A stretch of DNA of 64,000 nt from Curtobacterium sp. 458 (GTDB lineage Bacteria > Actinomycetota > Actinomycetes > Actinomycetales > Microbacteriaceae). This document shows positions 31,560 through 39,879 of this stretch, piece after piece; the first letter of the stretch is position 1; the number at the start of each line of letters is the position of its first letter. The DNA is taken from contig NZ_CP129104.1 of NCBI RefSeq assembly GCF_030406605.1, forward strand, positions 3,548,687 through 3,612,686, given 5' to 3'. A program made the position numbers and the translations under genes. The notes under the pieces are model-generated. The model saw nothing but the letters and a program-made list of their open reading frames with translations. It made no database searches and was not told the origin of the DNA.

Positions 31560-32948
31560 TCAGCCGAAGGGGTGGGTCGTGAGGAGCGCGACGATGATCA
31601 CCGCGGCCGCCGCGACACCGACGGCGCCGACCGAGATCGCGAGGACCATCGGGGTCTTCGACTCCTTCGGCTTCGCCGCCGCGAGGACCACCTGCCGTGT
31701 GGAGGTGTGGCTCGACACCGCGCGGCTCGCACGGATCGGGCTGGCATCGGTCTCGGGCTGCTCGTCGTGCTGCTCGAGCAGACGGTCGACCTCCGCGCCG
31801 TCGATCGGCCGGTGCGACCCGGTCGAGGAGAGCGACGCCGGCAGGTCGATCGAGCCGGTGAGGATGACCTCGCCGGTGGCGTTCAGCGCACCGGTCGGGT
31901 CCGCGAGCGCCGAGTTCGGCAGCACGATCGCGTTCGGGTTCGAGGTGGCGACACGGCGGGTGCCGGTCTCCTCGTCGTGGACCTCGGCGTCGTTCGAGTC
32001 GTGTGCGAGCGCCGACCAGTGCCCGGCCGCCGGCTGGAACGCGGTCGTGACGGGCTTCGGTTCGACCGGACGCTGGAACGCCGGCGGCACGCTCGAGGAC
32101 GCCGCGGGATCGGCGGCGGGCCGCTGCACGGGCGTCTCGTTCGTGTCGTCGTCGAGGGACAGCGGGAAGACCCCGGGCGTCGCGGCGTCCACGGGCGGCA
32201 GCTTCGGTGCGATCGGCGCTGCCGGGGACGCTGCCGCGGCAGCGGTCGGCTCGTCCGCGGCCGTCAGTGCGGTGTCGTCGGTCGCTGCGGTGTCGTCCGT
32301 CGGTGCAGTGCCCTCGGGCGACGCGGCGTCGGTGTCGGCATCGTGCGGCGCCCAGGTCGAGCGGTGGCGACGGGGCTCCTCGGCGTGCGCGGCGGCTTCC
32401 TCGAGGGGCTCGACCGCGTCCGGCGAACCGTCGGCTTCCGTCGCCTGCTGCACGGCAGCCTCGTCCAGCTCGACGGGCGACGCCGCAGCCTCGGCCGGAG
32501 CAGCCGTCGGCGCGGACGCGACCGGACCGGGGGTGGACCCGGCGGGCGCGTCGGGCTCGTCCTCGAGGGTGGACACCGAGCCGATGACGTCCTGGACCGT
32601 CCGGTCCGACGACTGCGGCGTCGGCGCCTGCAGCGGCACGGGCAGGACGGCCTGGACCTCGGCCTCGCGCATGAGACGCAGCTGACGGCGGGTCAGACCA
32701 CCCGTACCGGGGACGATCTCGGTCGCGGACGCCGGGGGCACGTCGGGCACGCCGGCCTGTGCGGCTCCGGACGGTGCCGGTGCAACGTGCGAACCAGGCC
32801 GACGGCGGGCCTGCTCCGAACGGTCGGTGGACGCGGGTGCGGCGACGGTGGGCGGCGGTGTGGCGGGCTGGCCACCGGCGGCGGCAGCGCGCTCCCGCTC
32901 GCGCGCCTGGCGCCGCGACAGTGGCGGCTGCGCGTCGGACGAACTCAT
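31560..32948 (-). CDS. Tail-anchored, disordered membrane protein (unknown)
   Basis: A 462-residue protein without recognised domain. The first 430 residues are low-complexity, rich in Ala, Pro, Asp and Thr, with short runs such as [18 protein letters not shown] single hydrophobic segment close to the C-terminus (about 433-456, [23 protein letters not shown]) anchors it, leaving the bulk in the cytoplasm by the positive-inside rule. The ATG at 32948 overlaps the nadD stop by 4 bp, so it is coupled to NAD synthesis and, by position, to rsfS. Function unknown. Confidence 0.8.
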   Translation of the reverse strand: MSSSDAQPPLSRRQARERERAAAAGGQPATPPPTVAAPASTDRSEQARRRPGSHVAPAPSGAAQAGVPDVPPASATEIVPGTGGLTRRQLRLMREAEVQAVLPVPLQAPTPQSSDRTVQDVIGSVSTLEDEPDAPAGSTPGPVASAPTAAPAEAAASPVELDEAAVQQATEADGSPDAVEPLEEAAAHAEEPRRHRSTWAPHDADTDAASPEGTAPTDDTAATDDTALTAADEPTAAAAASPAAPIAPKLPPVDAATPGVFPLSLDDDTNETPVQRPAADPAASSSVPPAFQRPVEPKPVTTAFQPAAGHWSALAHDSNDAEVHDEETGTRRVATSNPNAIVLPNSALADPTGALNATGEVILTGSIDLPASLSSTGSHRPIDGAEVDRLLEQHDEQPETDASPIRASRAVSSHTSTRQVVLAAAKPKESKTPMVLAISVGAVGVAAAAVIIVALLTTHPFG

Positions 32949-33544
32949 GCAACGCTCCGATACAGATGGTGCTTGGAGATGTACTGGACGACCCCGTCGG
33001 GCACCAGGTACCAGACGGGGAACCCGCGCCTGACCCGATCGCGGCAGTCGGTCGACGAGATCGCCAGCGCGGGCACCTCGAGCAGGCTGACGTCCCGCTC
33101 CGGCAGGCCGGTGATGCTCAGGGCGTGGCCTGGGCGCGTCACGGCGACGAAGTGCGCGAGGTCCCAGAGGCCATCATGGTCTTTCCAGTCGAGGATCTGC
33201 TGAACGGCGTCCGCGCCCGAGATGAAGACCAGCTGCGCGTCCGGCCGCTGCTCGTGGAGGTCGCGCAGGGTGTCCACCGTGTAGGTCGGACCCGGTCGGT
33301 CGATGTCGACCCGACTGACCGTGAACATCGGGTTCGACGCGGTCGCCACGACCGTCATGAGGTACCGGTGCTCGGCGTCCGTGACGTCGGACTTCATGTA
33401 CGGCTGACCGGTGGGGACGAACACCACCTCGTCGAGGTCGAACGCACGCGCGACCTCGGACGCTGCCACGAGGTGGCCGTGGTGGATGGGGTCGAACGTG
33501 CCACCCATCACACCGATGCGCGGCCGCCCCGAGCTCTCGAGCAT
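32945..33544 (-). CDS. nadD: Nicotinate-nucleotide adenylyltransferase
   Basis: A 199-residue NadD that makes nicotinic acid adenine dinucleotide from NaMN and ATP. The nucleotidyltransferase motif [12 protein letters not shown] is at residues 14-25 and the C-terminal ISSTDCR matches the ISSTxxR motif. The ATG at 33544 is the natural start before RIGVMGGTF. It overlaps the next gene by 4 bp and sits 11 bp after a small membrane protein gene. Confidence 0.96.
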   Translation of the reverse strand: MLESSGRPRIGVMGGTFDPIHHGHLVAASEVARAFDLDEVVFVPTGQPYMKSDVTDAEHRYLMTVVATASNPMFTVSRVDIDRPGPTYTVDTLRDLHEQRPDAQLVFISGADAVQQILDWKDHDGLWDLAHFVAVTRPGHALSITGLPERDVSLLEVPALAISSTDCRDRVRRGFPVWYLVPDGVVQYISKHHLYRSVA

Positions 33545-33555
33545 GGGGTGACGGA

Positions 33556-33756
33556 TCAGAGCTTCGTGTGGCCGAACTCGTCGACGCCGGTCTCGTGGTG
33601 GCGAGTGGCCTCGAACTTGTGCGAGTGGCGGTAGGCGACGTCACGGAAGCTCCACGTCACGAACCCGAGGAACGCGAAGAAGAGGGCACCGACGAGCGGG
33701 AAGACGTACGCGGGGACCCCGGAGGCGTTCTCTGCGGCTTCGGCGAGGAGGGTCAT
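33556..33756 (-). CDS. Small membrane protein, 66 aa
   Basis: A single hydrophobic segment (about 15-38, [21 protein letters not shown]) is followed by a charged tail with [12 protein letters not shown]. Function unknown. ATG at 33756 is preferred over ATG at 33762 because GGAGC (33765-33769 on the other strand) then sits at an 8-nt spacing. It lies between proA and nadD, all in the same direction. Confidence 0.75.
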   Translation of the reverse strand: MTLLAEAAENASGVPAYVFPLVGALFFAFLGFVTWSFRDVAYRHSHKFEATRHHETGVDEFGHTKL

Positions 33757-33798
33757 CGTCATGTGCTCCGTTCGGTCGGTGGAAAGACGCCGTTCAGT

Positions 33799-35064
33799 CT
33801 AGCCGCGGATCTGGCCCTGACCGCGCACGATCCACTTGGTGCTCGTGAGTTCGGGCAGGCCCATCGGCCCCCGGGCGTGCAGCTTCTGCGTGGAGATGCC
33901 CACCTCTGCCCCGAAGCCGAACTCGCCGCCGTCCGTGAACCGGGTGGAGGCGTTCACCATCACGACCGCCGAGTCGACGCCGGCGAGGAACCGCTCCGCC
34001 GTGTCGACGTCGTTCGTCACGATCGACTCGGTGTGGTGCGTCGACCAGGTCGCGATGTGCGCCATCGCTGCGTCGACGTCCGGGACGACGCGGATAGAGA
34101 GGTCGAGGTCCATCGACTCCGTCGCCCAGTCGGCGTCGGTCGCTCGGAGCACGCCCGGCACGATCGTCCGGGTGGCTTCGTCACCGCGGAGGGTCACCCC
34201 GGCAGCGCGGAGCCGGTCGGCGAGCACCGGCAGCAGGCGTCCCGCGGCCCGTTCGTGCACGAGGAGGGTCTCGAGGGCGTTGCACACGCTCGGCCGCTGC
34301 ACCTTGCTGTTGAGCACGATGTCGACGGCGCGGTCCTCCGGAGCGGACTCGTCGAGGAAGACGTGCACGACGCCGGCTCCGGTCTCGATGACGGGCACCT
34401 GCGACTCCGTGACCACCGTCTGGATGAGCGACGCGCTCCCCCGCGGGATCAGCACGTCGACGAGCCCCCGGGCCCGCATGAGCTCCGTCGCGCCCGCGCG
34501 ACCGAACTCGTCGATCGTCTGGACCAGCTCGCGCGGCAGCCCGACCGAGGCCACCGCGTCCTGGATGCGCGCGACGAGCACGGCGTTCGTGCGCTGCGCC
34601 GCCGACCCACCCCGGAGCACGACGGCGTTGCCGCTCTTCAGCGCCAGGCTCGCGATGTCGACGGTGACGTTCGGCCGCGCCTCGTAGATGGCGCCGACGA
34701 CGCCGAACGGCACCCGCACCTGGGTCAGCTGCAGGCCGTTCGGCAGCACCGAGCCGCGGACGTTCTGCCCGACCGGGTCCGTCAGACCGACGACGTGCTC
34801 GACGGCGACGGCGAGGGCGTCGATCCGTGCCGCGTCCAACCGGAGGCGGTCGAGCAGGCCCGACGACAGCCCGCCGTCCTCCCCCGCGACGAGGTCCTCG
34901 TGGTTGGCCCGGACGATCTCGTCCGTCGCGGCGCGCACCGCCGCGGCGATCGCGCCGAGCGCCACGTCCTTGACGGCCGTGGTCGCGGTCGCGAGCACCG
35001 ACGCCGCGTCGCGTGCGGCGACGAGCTTGTCGGTCAGGGTCGGAGCGGGTGCGGTCAGCGACAT
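33799..35064 (-). CDS. proA: Gamma-glutamyl phosphate reductase
   Basis: A 421-residue aldehyde-dehydrogenase-fold enzyme, second step of proline synthesis, NADPH-dependent. Family features are VPFGVVGAIYEARPNVTVD, the catalytic Cys in QRPSVCNALETLLVH, and GGEFGFGAEVGISTQKLHARGPMGL near the end. The ATG at 35064 is 6 nt after TATGAT (35071-35076), so it has its own leaderless promoter although proB lies upstream in the same direction across a 312-bp gap. Confidence 0.96.
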   Translation of the reverse strand: MSLTAPAPTLTDKLVAARDAASVLATATTAVKDVALGAIAAAVRAATDEIVRANHEDLVAGEDGGLSSGLLDRLRLDAARIDALAVAVEHVVGLTDPVGQNVRGSVLPNGLQLTQVRVPFGVVGAIYEARPNVTVDIASLALKSGNAVVLRGGSAAQRTNAVLVARIQDAVASVGLPRELVQTIDEFGRAGATELMRARGLVDVLIPRGSASLIQTVVTESQVPVIETGAGVVHVFLDESAPEDRAVDIVLNSKVQRPSVCNALETLLVHERAAGRLLPVLADRLRAAGVTLRGDEATRTIVPGVLRATDADWATESMDLDLSIRVVPDVDAAMAHIATWSTHHTESIVTNDVDTAERFLAGVDSAVVMVNASTRFTDGGEFGFGAEVGISTQKLHARGPMGLPELTSTKWIVRGQGQIRG

Positions 35065-35376
35065 GGCTCGATCATAGGTCCGCCTCCCCCGCGATGACGT
35101 GGTGGGTCGTACGCCTGTGGATCCGGCCTGGAGGCGCGCCGCGGGTGCAGGGATCGCCGCACGTCGTTCGCGTCCCGACACGGGCGAGCGGCACTCGCGA
35201 CCGGCGGGTCGGTCGGTCACGACACGCCGCGTGCGTGGCGCGGGGCGGGCGGGAACGGTCGCTCTCCGGTCGCGGAACCGACGCATGGTGCCCATCCGCC
35301 GGACGCACCCGGGCGCGCCGGGGCCGCGCCGCGCCTCCAGGCCGCACCGGGCCGCACCCGGGCGCCAGCCGCGCAC
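35065..35376. other. 312-bp gap between proB and proA with an inverted 14-bp repeat
   Basis: No gene is visible. GGCCTGGAGGCGCG (35125-35138) and its exact inverse (35330-35343) enclose about 190 bp of GC-rich sequence between the same-strand genes proB and proA. The proA promoter (TATGAT, 35071-35076) lies at the proA end. The same 14-mer recurs at 38931-38944 and 46739-46752. Confidence 0.7.
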
Positions 35377-36192
35377 CTACGCGCGCGGCGCCGCCTCGAA
35401 CCAGGTGCCGACGTCCTCGCCCGCCAGTGCCGACGCCACCAACGACGTCGCCGTCACGAGCACCGACGTCCCGGCGTCCGCCGCGAGCCGAGCGGCCGCG
35501 ACCTTCGTGCCGGCACCCCCGGTCCCGACGCCCGCGGCACCGATCGACCCGAACGTCACCCCCGCGAGCTCGTCGCCGTACGGGACGTGCTCGATCGGCT
35601 CCGCGCCGGGCTGCTGCGGCGGCTTCGTGTAGAGCGACTCGACGTCGGAGAGCAGCACGAGCGCGTCGGCCCCGAGCAGCCGGGCGACGAGCGCCGCGAG
35701 CCGGTCGTTGTCACCGAAGCGGATCTCGTGCGTCGCGACGGTGTCGTTCTCGTTGACGATCGGCAGCACCCGCAGCGCGAGCAGCCGGTCGATCGCCCGC
35801 TGCGCGTTCACCCGGTGCGTGGGGTTCTGGAGGTCACCGGCGGTCAGCAGGATCTGCGCCGCGACGACCCCGTGCCGGTCGAGCTCCTTCTGGTACCGGA
35901 ACATCAGCACGTTCTGTCCCGTCGCCGCCGCGGCCTGCTGGGTCGCGAGGTCGTCGGGGCGCCCCTCGAGCCCGAGGAACGGGAACCCGGTCGCGATGGC
36001 GCCCGACGAGACCAGCACCACCTCGGTGCCGCGGGCGTGGGCGGCACCGAGCGCGTCGACGAGGGCGCCGATCTGCCCGACGTTGTCGCCGCTCACGGAG
36101 GACGACCCGACCTTCACGACGAGTCGTCGCGCACCCGGGATGTCAGCACGCGAGCGCACCCGGCCCAGGTCGGTGTCGGTCGCCTCGGTCAT
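35377..36192 (-). CDS. proB: Glutamate 5-kinase (short form)
   Basis: A 271-residue amino-acid kinase that phosphorylates glutamate, first step of proline synthesis. VVKVGSSSVSG, SSGAIATG, NENDTVATHEIRFGDNDRLAALVA and GTGGAGTKVAAA are the substrate, ATP and metal-binding segments. At 271 residues it has only the kinase domain and lacks the C-terminal PUA domain of the long bacterial form. The ATG at 36192 lies 7 bp after the obg stop, so it is cotranscribed with obg. Confidence 0.93.
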   Translation of the reverse strand: MTEATDTDLGRVRSRADIPGARRLVVKVGSSSVSGDNVGQIGALVDALGAAHARGTEVVLVSSGAIATGFPFLGLEGRPDDLATQQAAAATGQNVLMFRYQKELDRHGVVAAQILLTAGDLQNPTHRVNAQRAIDRLLALRVLPIVNENDTVATHEIRFGDNDRLAALVARLLGADALVLLSDVESLYTKPPQQPGAEPIEHVPYGDELAGVTFGSIGAAGVGTGGAGTKVAAARLAADAGTSVLVTATSLVASALAGEDVGTWFEAAPRA

Positions 36193-36199
36193 GCCCCGG

Positions 36200-37759
36200 T
36201 CAGTCCTTGCCCTCGTGGTGGCGCTCGACCTCGCCGGAGAACGGGTCGGCGTCGTCCGCGTCGTCGTCCGCCCAGAGGCCGGAGATGCGCTCCTGCTCGA
36301 GCTCGGCGCGCGCGGCGGCCTTGGCGTCCATGCGCTCGAAGTACTCCTCGCGGCGCTCGTTGCGGGTCGGTCGCGAGGTCGCGCCGATGCGGGAGTCCGT
36401 GCCGCGTGCACTCGTGATGAGCTCGGCGGTCGAGGTGAGCGTCGGCTCCCAGTCGAAGACCGTGCCGCCGTCGCCGCCGATGACCACCGTGGAGCCCGCG
36501 ACAGCCCCGGCCTTGAAGAGGCCGTCCTCGACACCGAGCTTGGCGAGGCGGTCGGCGAGGTAGCCGATCGCCTCCTCGTTGGTGAAGTCGGTCTGCTGCA
36601 CCCAGCGCTCGGGCTTGGCGCCGCGGATGCGGTAGAAGCGGTGCTCCTCGCCGCCCTCGGCCCGGACGGTGAAGGGGACCTCGTCGACGGCCTTCGGGCG
36701 GAGGACGATGCGCTCCGGCTGCGGCTCGACGGCGCGCTCGGCACGGGCGCGCTCGACGATGTCGGCGAGGGCGAAGGTCAGTTCGCGGAGGCCCTTGTGC
36801 GAGGCCGTGGAGATCGGGAAGACGCGGTAGCCGCGGCCCTCGAGCTCGGCGCGCACGAAGTCGGCGAGCTCCGCGGCGTCCGGCACGTCGATCTTGTTCA
36901 GCGCGACGAGCTGCGGACGCTCGAGCAGCGGCACCTGGCCCTCCGGGACCGGGTAGCGCTCGAGCTCGCCCAGGATGACGTCGAGGTCGCTGATCGGATC
37001 ACGACCCGGGTCCATGGTGGCGCAGTCGATGACGTGGAGCAGGGCCTCGCAGCGCTCGACGTGGCGGAGGAACTCGAGCCCGAGGCCCTTGCCCTCCGAC
37101 GCACCCTCGATGAGGCCGGGGACGTCGGCGACGGTGAAGCGGGTGGAACCGGACTCGACGACGCCGAGGTTCGGCGTGAGGGTCGTGAAGGGGTAGTCGG
37201 CGATCTTCGGCTTCGCGGCGGAGACCGCGGCGATCAGCGAGGACTTGCCGGCGCTCGGGAACCCGACCAGGGCGACGTCAGCGATCGTCTTCAGCTCGAG
37301 GCTGACGTCGCCGGACTCACCCGGGGTGCCGAGGAGCGCGAACCCGGGCGCCTTGCGCTTCGTCGTCGCGAGCGCCGCGTTCCCGAGACCGCCCTGACCA
37401 CCGGCGGCCACGACGACGCGCATGCCGGGCTCGGTCATGTCGGCGACGACCTCGCCGCGCTCGTCGTGCACGACGGTGCCGATCGGGACGGGGAGCTCGA
37501 GCGTCTCGCCGCTGATCCCGCTCCGCATGTCACCCATGCCCGGCTGGCCGTTCTTCGACGAACGGTGCGGGGACCGGTGGTAGCCGAGCAGCGTCGTCAC
37601 CTGGGGGTCGGCGACGAGCACGATGTCGCCACCGTCGCCGCCGTTGCCGCCGTCCGGGCCGGCGAGGGGCTTGAACTTCTCACGGCGGACCGACACGCAG
37701 CCGTTGCCGCCGTCCCCCGCGCTGAGGTGCAGGGTCACGCGGTCGACGAAGGTCGCCAT
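36200..37759 (-). CDS. obg: GTPase Obg/CgtA
   Basis: A 519-residue ribosome-assembly GTPase. The Gly-rich Obg fold (1-158) precedes the G domain with G1 [11 protein letters not shown]3 [10 protein letters not shown] and G4 LNKIDVPDA; the C-terminal OCT domain and a charged tail (about 430-519) follow. The ATG at 37759 has AAGGAG 7 nt upstream. A terminator separates it from rpmA, so it probably depends on read-through or on its own promoter. Confidence 0.96.
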   Translation of the reverse strand: MATFVDRVTLHLSAGDGGNGCVSVRREKFKPLAGPDGGNGGDGGDIVLVADPQVTTLLGYHRSPHRSSKNGQPGMGDMRSGISGETLELPVPIGTVVHDERGEVVADMTEPGMRVVVAAGGQGGLGNAALATTKRKAPGFALLGTPGESGDVSLELKTIADVALVGFPSAGKSSLIAAVSAAKPKIADYPFTTLTPNLGVVESGSTRFTVADVPGLIEGASEGKGLGLEFLRHVERCEALLHVIDCATMDPGRDPISDLDVILGELERYPVPEGQVPLLERPQLVALNKIDVPDAAELADFVRAELEGRGYRVFPISTASHKGLRELTFALADIVERARAERAVEPQPERIVLRPKAVDEVPFTVRAEGGEEHRFYRIRGAKPERWVQQTDFTNEEAIGYLADRLAKLGVEDGLFKAGAVAGSTVVIGGDGGTVFDWEPTLTSTAELITSARGTDSRIGATSRPTRNERREEYFERMDAKAAARAELEQERISGLWADDDADDADPFSGEVERHHEGKD

Positions 37760-37790
37760 GGGTCCACTCCTTGGTGTTGCAAAAGAGAAC

Positions 37791-37821
37791 GGGAGGGGCG
37801 GGCACGTGGCCCGCCCCTCCC
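37791..37821 (-). terminator. Intrinsic terminator after rpmA
   Basis: A perfect 13-bp stem (37791-37803 with 37809-37821) around a 5-nt loop is followed on the minus strand by GTTCTCTTTTGC, a real U-rich run. It separates rplU-rpmA from obg. Confidence 0.88.
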
Positions 37822-37843
37822 GCAGAGTCAGATCGTGGGTCGC

Positions 37844-38098
37844 TTACGCAGCGCCGACGATGTTGACGACCTTGCGGCCGCCCTTGGTGCCGAACTCGAC
37901 CGAACCGGCCGAGAGGGCGAACAGCGTGTCGTCGCCACCGCGGCCGACGTTGGCGCCCGGGTGGAAGTGCGTGCCGCGCTGGCGGACGATGATCTCGCCG
38001 GCGTTCACGACCTCGCCACCGAAGCGCTTCACGCCGAGGCGCTGTGCGTTCGAGTCACGACCGTTGCGAGTGGAGCTCGCACCCTTCTTGTGTGCCAT
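37844..38098 (-). CDS. rpmA: 50S ribosomal protein L27
   Basis: An 84-residue L27. It starts [28 protein letters not shown], the conserved N-terminus that reaches the peptidyl transferase centre. It does not need the N-terminal processing seen in Firmicutes. The ATG at 38098 is preceded by GGGAG. It is 15 bp after rplU in the same transcript. Confidence 0.98.
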   Translation of the reverse strand: MAHKKGASSTRNGRDSNAQRLGVKRFGGEVVNAGEIIVRQRGTHFHPGANVGRGGDDTLFALSAGSVEFGTKGGRKVVNIVGAA

Positions 38099-38112
38099 CT
38101 TCTACTCCCGCC

Positions 38113-38421
38113 TTACGCGATCTCGGTGATCTTGACGCGGGTGAGCTCAGCGCGGAAGCCCTGGCGCTTCTTGTACCCGGTCTTGTTCTTGAACTTCTGG
38201 ATGACGACCTTCGGGCCGCGGAGGTCCTCGAGCACCTCGGCGGTGACGGTCACGTTCGCGAGCTCGGTCGCGGCCGACGTGATGGTGTCACCGTCCACGA
38301 GGAGCACCGGAGCGAGCTTGATCTTGCCCTTGTCGTCGGCCTTGGCACGGTCGATCGTGAGGATCGTGCCGACCTCGACCTTCTCCTGACGGCCGCCGGC
38401 GCGCACTACTGCGTAAACCAC
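38113..38421 (-). CDS. rplU: 50S ribosomal protein L21
   Basis: A 102-residue L21 ([17 protein letters not shown]...). The C-terminal [22 protein letters not shown] is the typical RNA-binding end. GTG at 38421 is set by AAGGA 8 nt upstream. First gene of rplU-rpmA; its leader is about 115 nt long. Confidence 0.98.
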   Translation of the reverse strand: MVYAVVRAGGRQEKVEVGTILTIDRAKADDKGKIKLAPVLLVDGDTITSAATELANVTVTAEVLEDLRGPKVVIQKFKNKTGYKKRQGFRAELTRVKITEIA

Positions 38422-38545
38422 GTGGAATTCCTTACGTACTCTGCTTGAGGGAAGTCTCGGGTGCCCACTGCTGCACGAGCGGCTCCCGGGGAGGCCGGGC
38501 CCGATCGGCGACGCAGGCAGAACGGCCCGCTGACACCAGGGATCG

Positions 38546-38575
38546 AGAATACTCGATCCGACCGGGTCCGGTCAA
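38546..38575 (-). promoter_or_regulatory. rplU promoter
   Basis: On the minus strand -35 TTGACC (38570-38575) and -10 TATTCT (38546-38551) are spaced by 18 bp. The transcript would carry a leader of about 115 nt before the GTG of rplU, long enough for autogenous control, but no known L21 leader fold was recognised. Confidence 0.75.
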
Positions 38576-38600
38576 ACGGCGACACACGTACCATTGGCGG

Positions 38601-38873
38601 GTGACCGTCCTGATCGACCCGCCGACGTGGCCTGCGCACGACACACTGTGGTCGCACCTCGTCAGTGACGAATCGTACGACGAACTGCACGCCTTCGCGA
38701 GTGCCGCCGGTCTCCCCCGTCGCGGGTTCGACCACGACCACTACGACGTGCCGATGGCCCGCTACGACGAGCTCGTGGCCGCCGGAGCGACCCCGGTGAC
38801 CGGTCGGGAGCTCGTGCTCCGGCTCATCCGCAGCGGCCTCCGGGTGGCGCAGCGGGACAAGCGCCCGTCCTGA
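38601..38873 (+). CDS. DUF4031 domain protein
   Basis: A 90-residue protein that starts VTVLIDPPTWPAHDTLWSHLVSD, typical of the DUF4031 family. His and Asp residues (FDHDHYDVP) look like metal or nucleotide ligands, but the function is unknown. GTG at 38601 is 6 nt after TACCAT (38589-38594), a leaderless start. Its -10 lies 14 bp from the rplU -35 on the other strand. Confidence 0.85.
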   Translation: MTVLIDPPTWPAHDTLWSHLVSDESYDELHAFASAAGLPRRGFDHDHYDVPMARYDELVAAGATPVTGRELVLRLIRSGLRVAQRDKRPS

Positions 38874-38930
38874 GGCGGCCGCCCGTCCTGCGGGACGGCG
38901 CCCGGACGCGCACGGCTCGACTCCGGCGCC

Positions 38931-38944
38931 GGCCTGGAGGCGCG
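38931..38944 (+). repeat. Dispersed motif GGCCTGGAGGCGCG
   Basis: An exact copy of the 14-mer that also bounds the proB-proA gap. It lies in the 113-bp gap between the convergent DUF4031 and proline-rich membrane protein genes. Confidence 0.6.
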
Positions 38945-38986
38945 GGTCAGCGCCGCCACGCCCGCCGGGACGTGCGCGTGGTCGCG

Positions 38987-39877
38987 TCAGCGCTGCGGCG
39001 GCACCCAGGGGTTCGCGGGCGGCTGCTGCTGCCCGACGGGCGGCTGCTGCGTGATCGGCGGCTGCTGCTGCCCGCCGGGCGGCGCGTACGGATTCGGCTG
39101 CTGCTGCCCGCCGGGCGGCGCGTACGGGTTCGGCTGCTGCTGGGGGCCTCCCGCGCCCTGGACGGTGGCCGCGGGCACGGCATCGGGCTGCCGGAGCGTC
39201 CCGGGGGCACCCAGCGGCCGCCGCGTACCGCCCCGCGGGCGTCCGAGCCACAGCCACGCGGCCGTCGTCGTGGCCACGAGCATGAGCGTCAGCGGGAGGC
39301 CACTCTGCAGCGGCACCGTCACGATGCTCGTCACGAGTCGAGCTGCCCCGAACCCGCGGACCGCGCCGAACGCGCCGGTGAACACCCCGACGAGCGCGAG
39401 CGCGATCGTCCCCGCTGCCCCGGCGAGCACGGCACGCAGGAGGATCACGGGCAGCGGACTCCGCCGTGCGACCGGCACCAGGAACGCGAGTGCGAGGAAC
39501 GCCCCGACGTGGAACGGCAGGGGTGCGAGGAAGACCCCGTGCACGAACCCCGCGACGATGCTGTCCCCCGCGCCGTAGCGCGCGAACGGGCTCACCACGA
39601 GGGAGGTGCCGAGGAGCCCGACGAGTCCGGACACGAACTCGACCACGATCACCGAGACGACCGCGATGAGCGCACCCGTCGTGTTCGTCACGGACGCGCC
39701 CGGAGCGAACGCGCGCCGGGGGTCGCCGGTCGGACGGCGACGCTGCGGGGGTGCCGGCGGCGCGTACGGCACACCGGTCGACGGCCCCGGCCCGGGCCCG
39801 GGCACCGGCGCGGGCTGCTGCCAGCCCACGCCGTAGTACCCGCGGTCGTGCTGCCCCGGGTCCCCCGCGTTCGTCAC
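38987..39877 (-). CDS. Proline/glutamine-rich multi-pass membrane protein
   Basis: A 296-residue protein. A Pro/Gly-rich N-terminus (about 1-60) is followed by about four hydrophobic segments (65-225) and a C-terminal tail of QQQPNPYAPPGG repeats encoded by 36-bp direct repeats at 39060-39131. Function unknown; both cytoplasmic tails are of the kind used for protein-protein contacts. GTG at 39877 is 2 bp after the rne stop, so it is cotranscribed with RNase E. Confidence 0.75.
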   Translation of the reverse strand: MTNAGDPGQHDRGYYGVGWQQPAPVPGPGPGPSTGVPYAPPAPPQRRRPTGDPRRAFAPGASVTNTTGALIAVVSVIVVEFVSGLVGLLGTSLVVSPFARYGAGDSIVAGFVHGVFLAPLPFHVGAFLALAFLVPVARRSPLPVILLRAVLAGAAGTIALALVGVFTGAFGAVRGFGAARLVTSIVTVPLQSGLPLTLMLVATTTAAWLWLGRPRGGTRRPLGAPGTLRQPDAVPAATVQGAGGPQQQPNPYAPPGGQQQPNPYAPPGGQQQPPITQQPPVGQQQPPANPWVPPQR

Positions 39878-39879
39878 GC

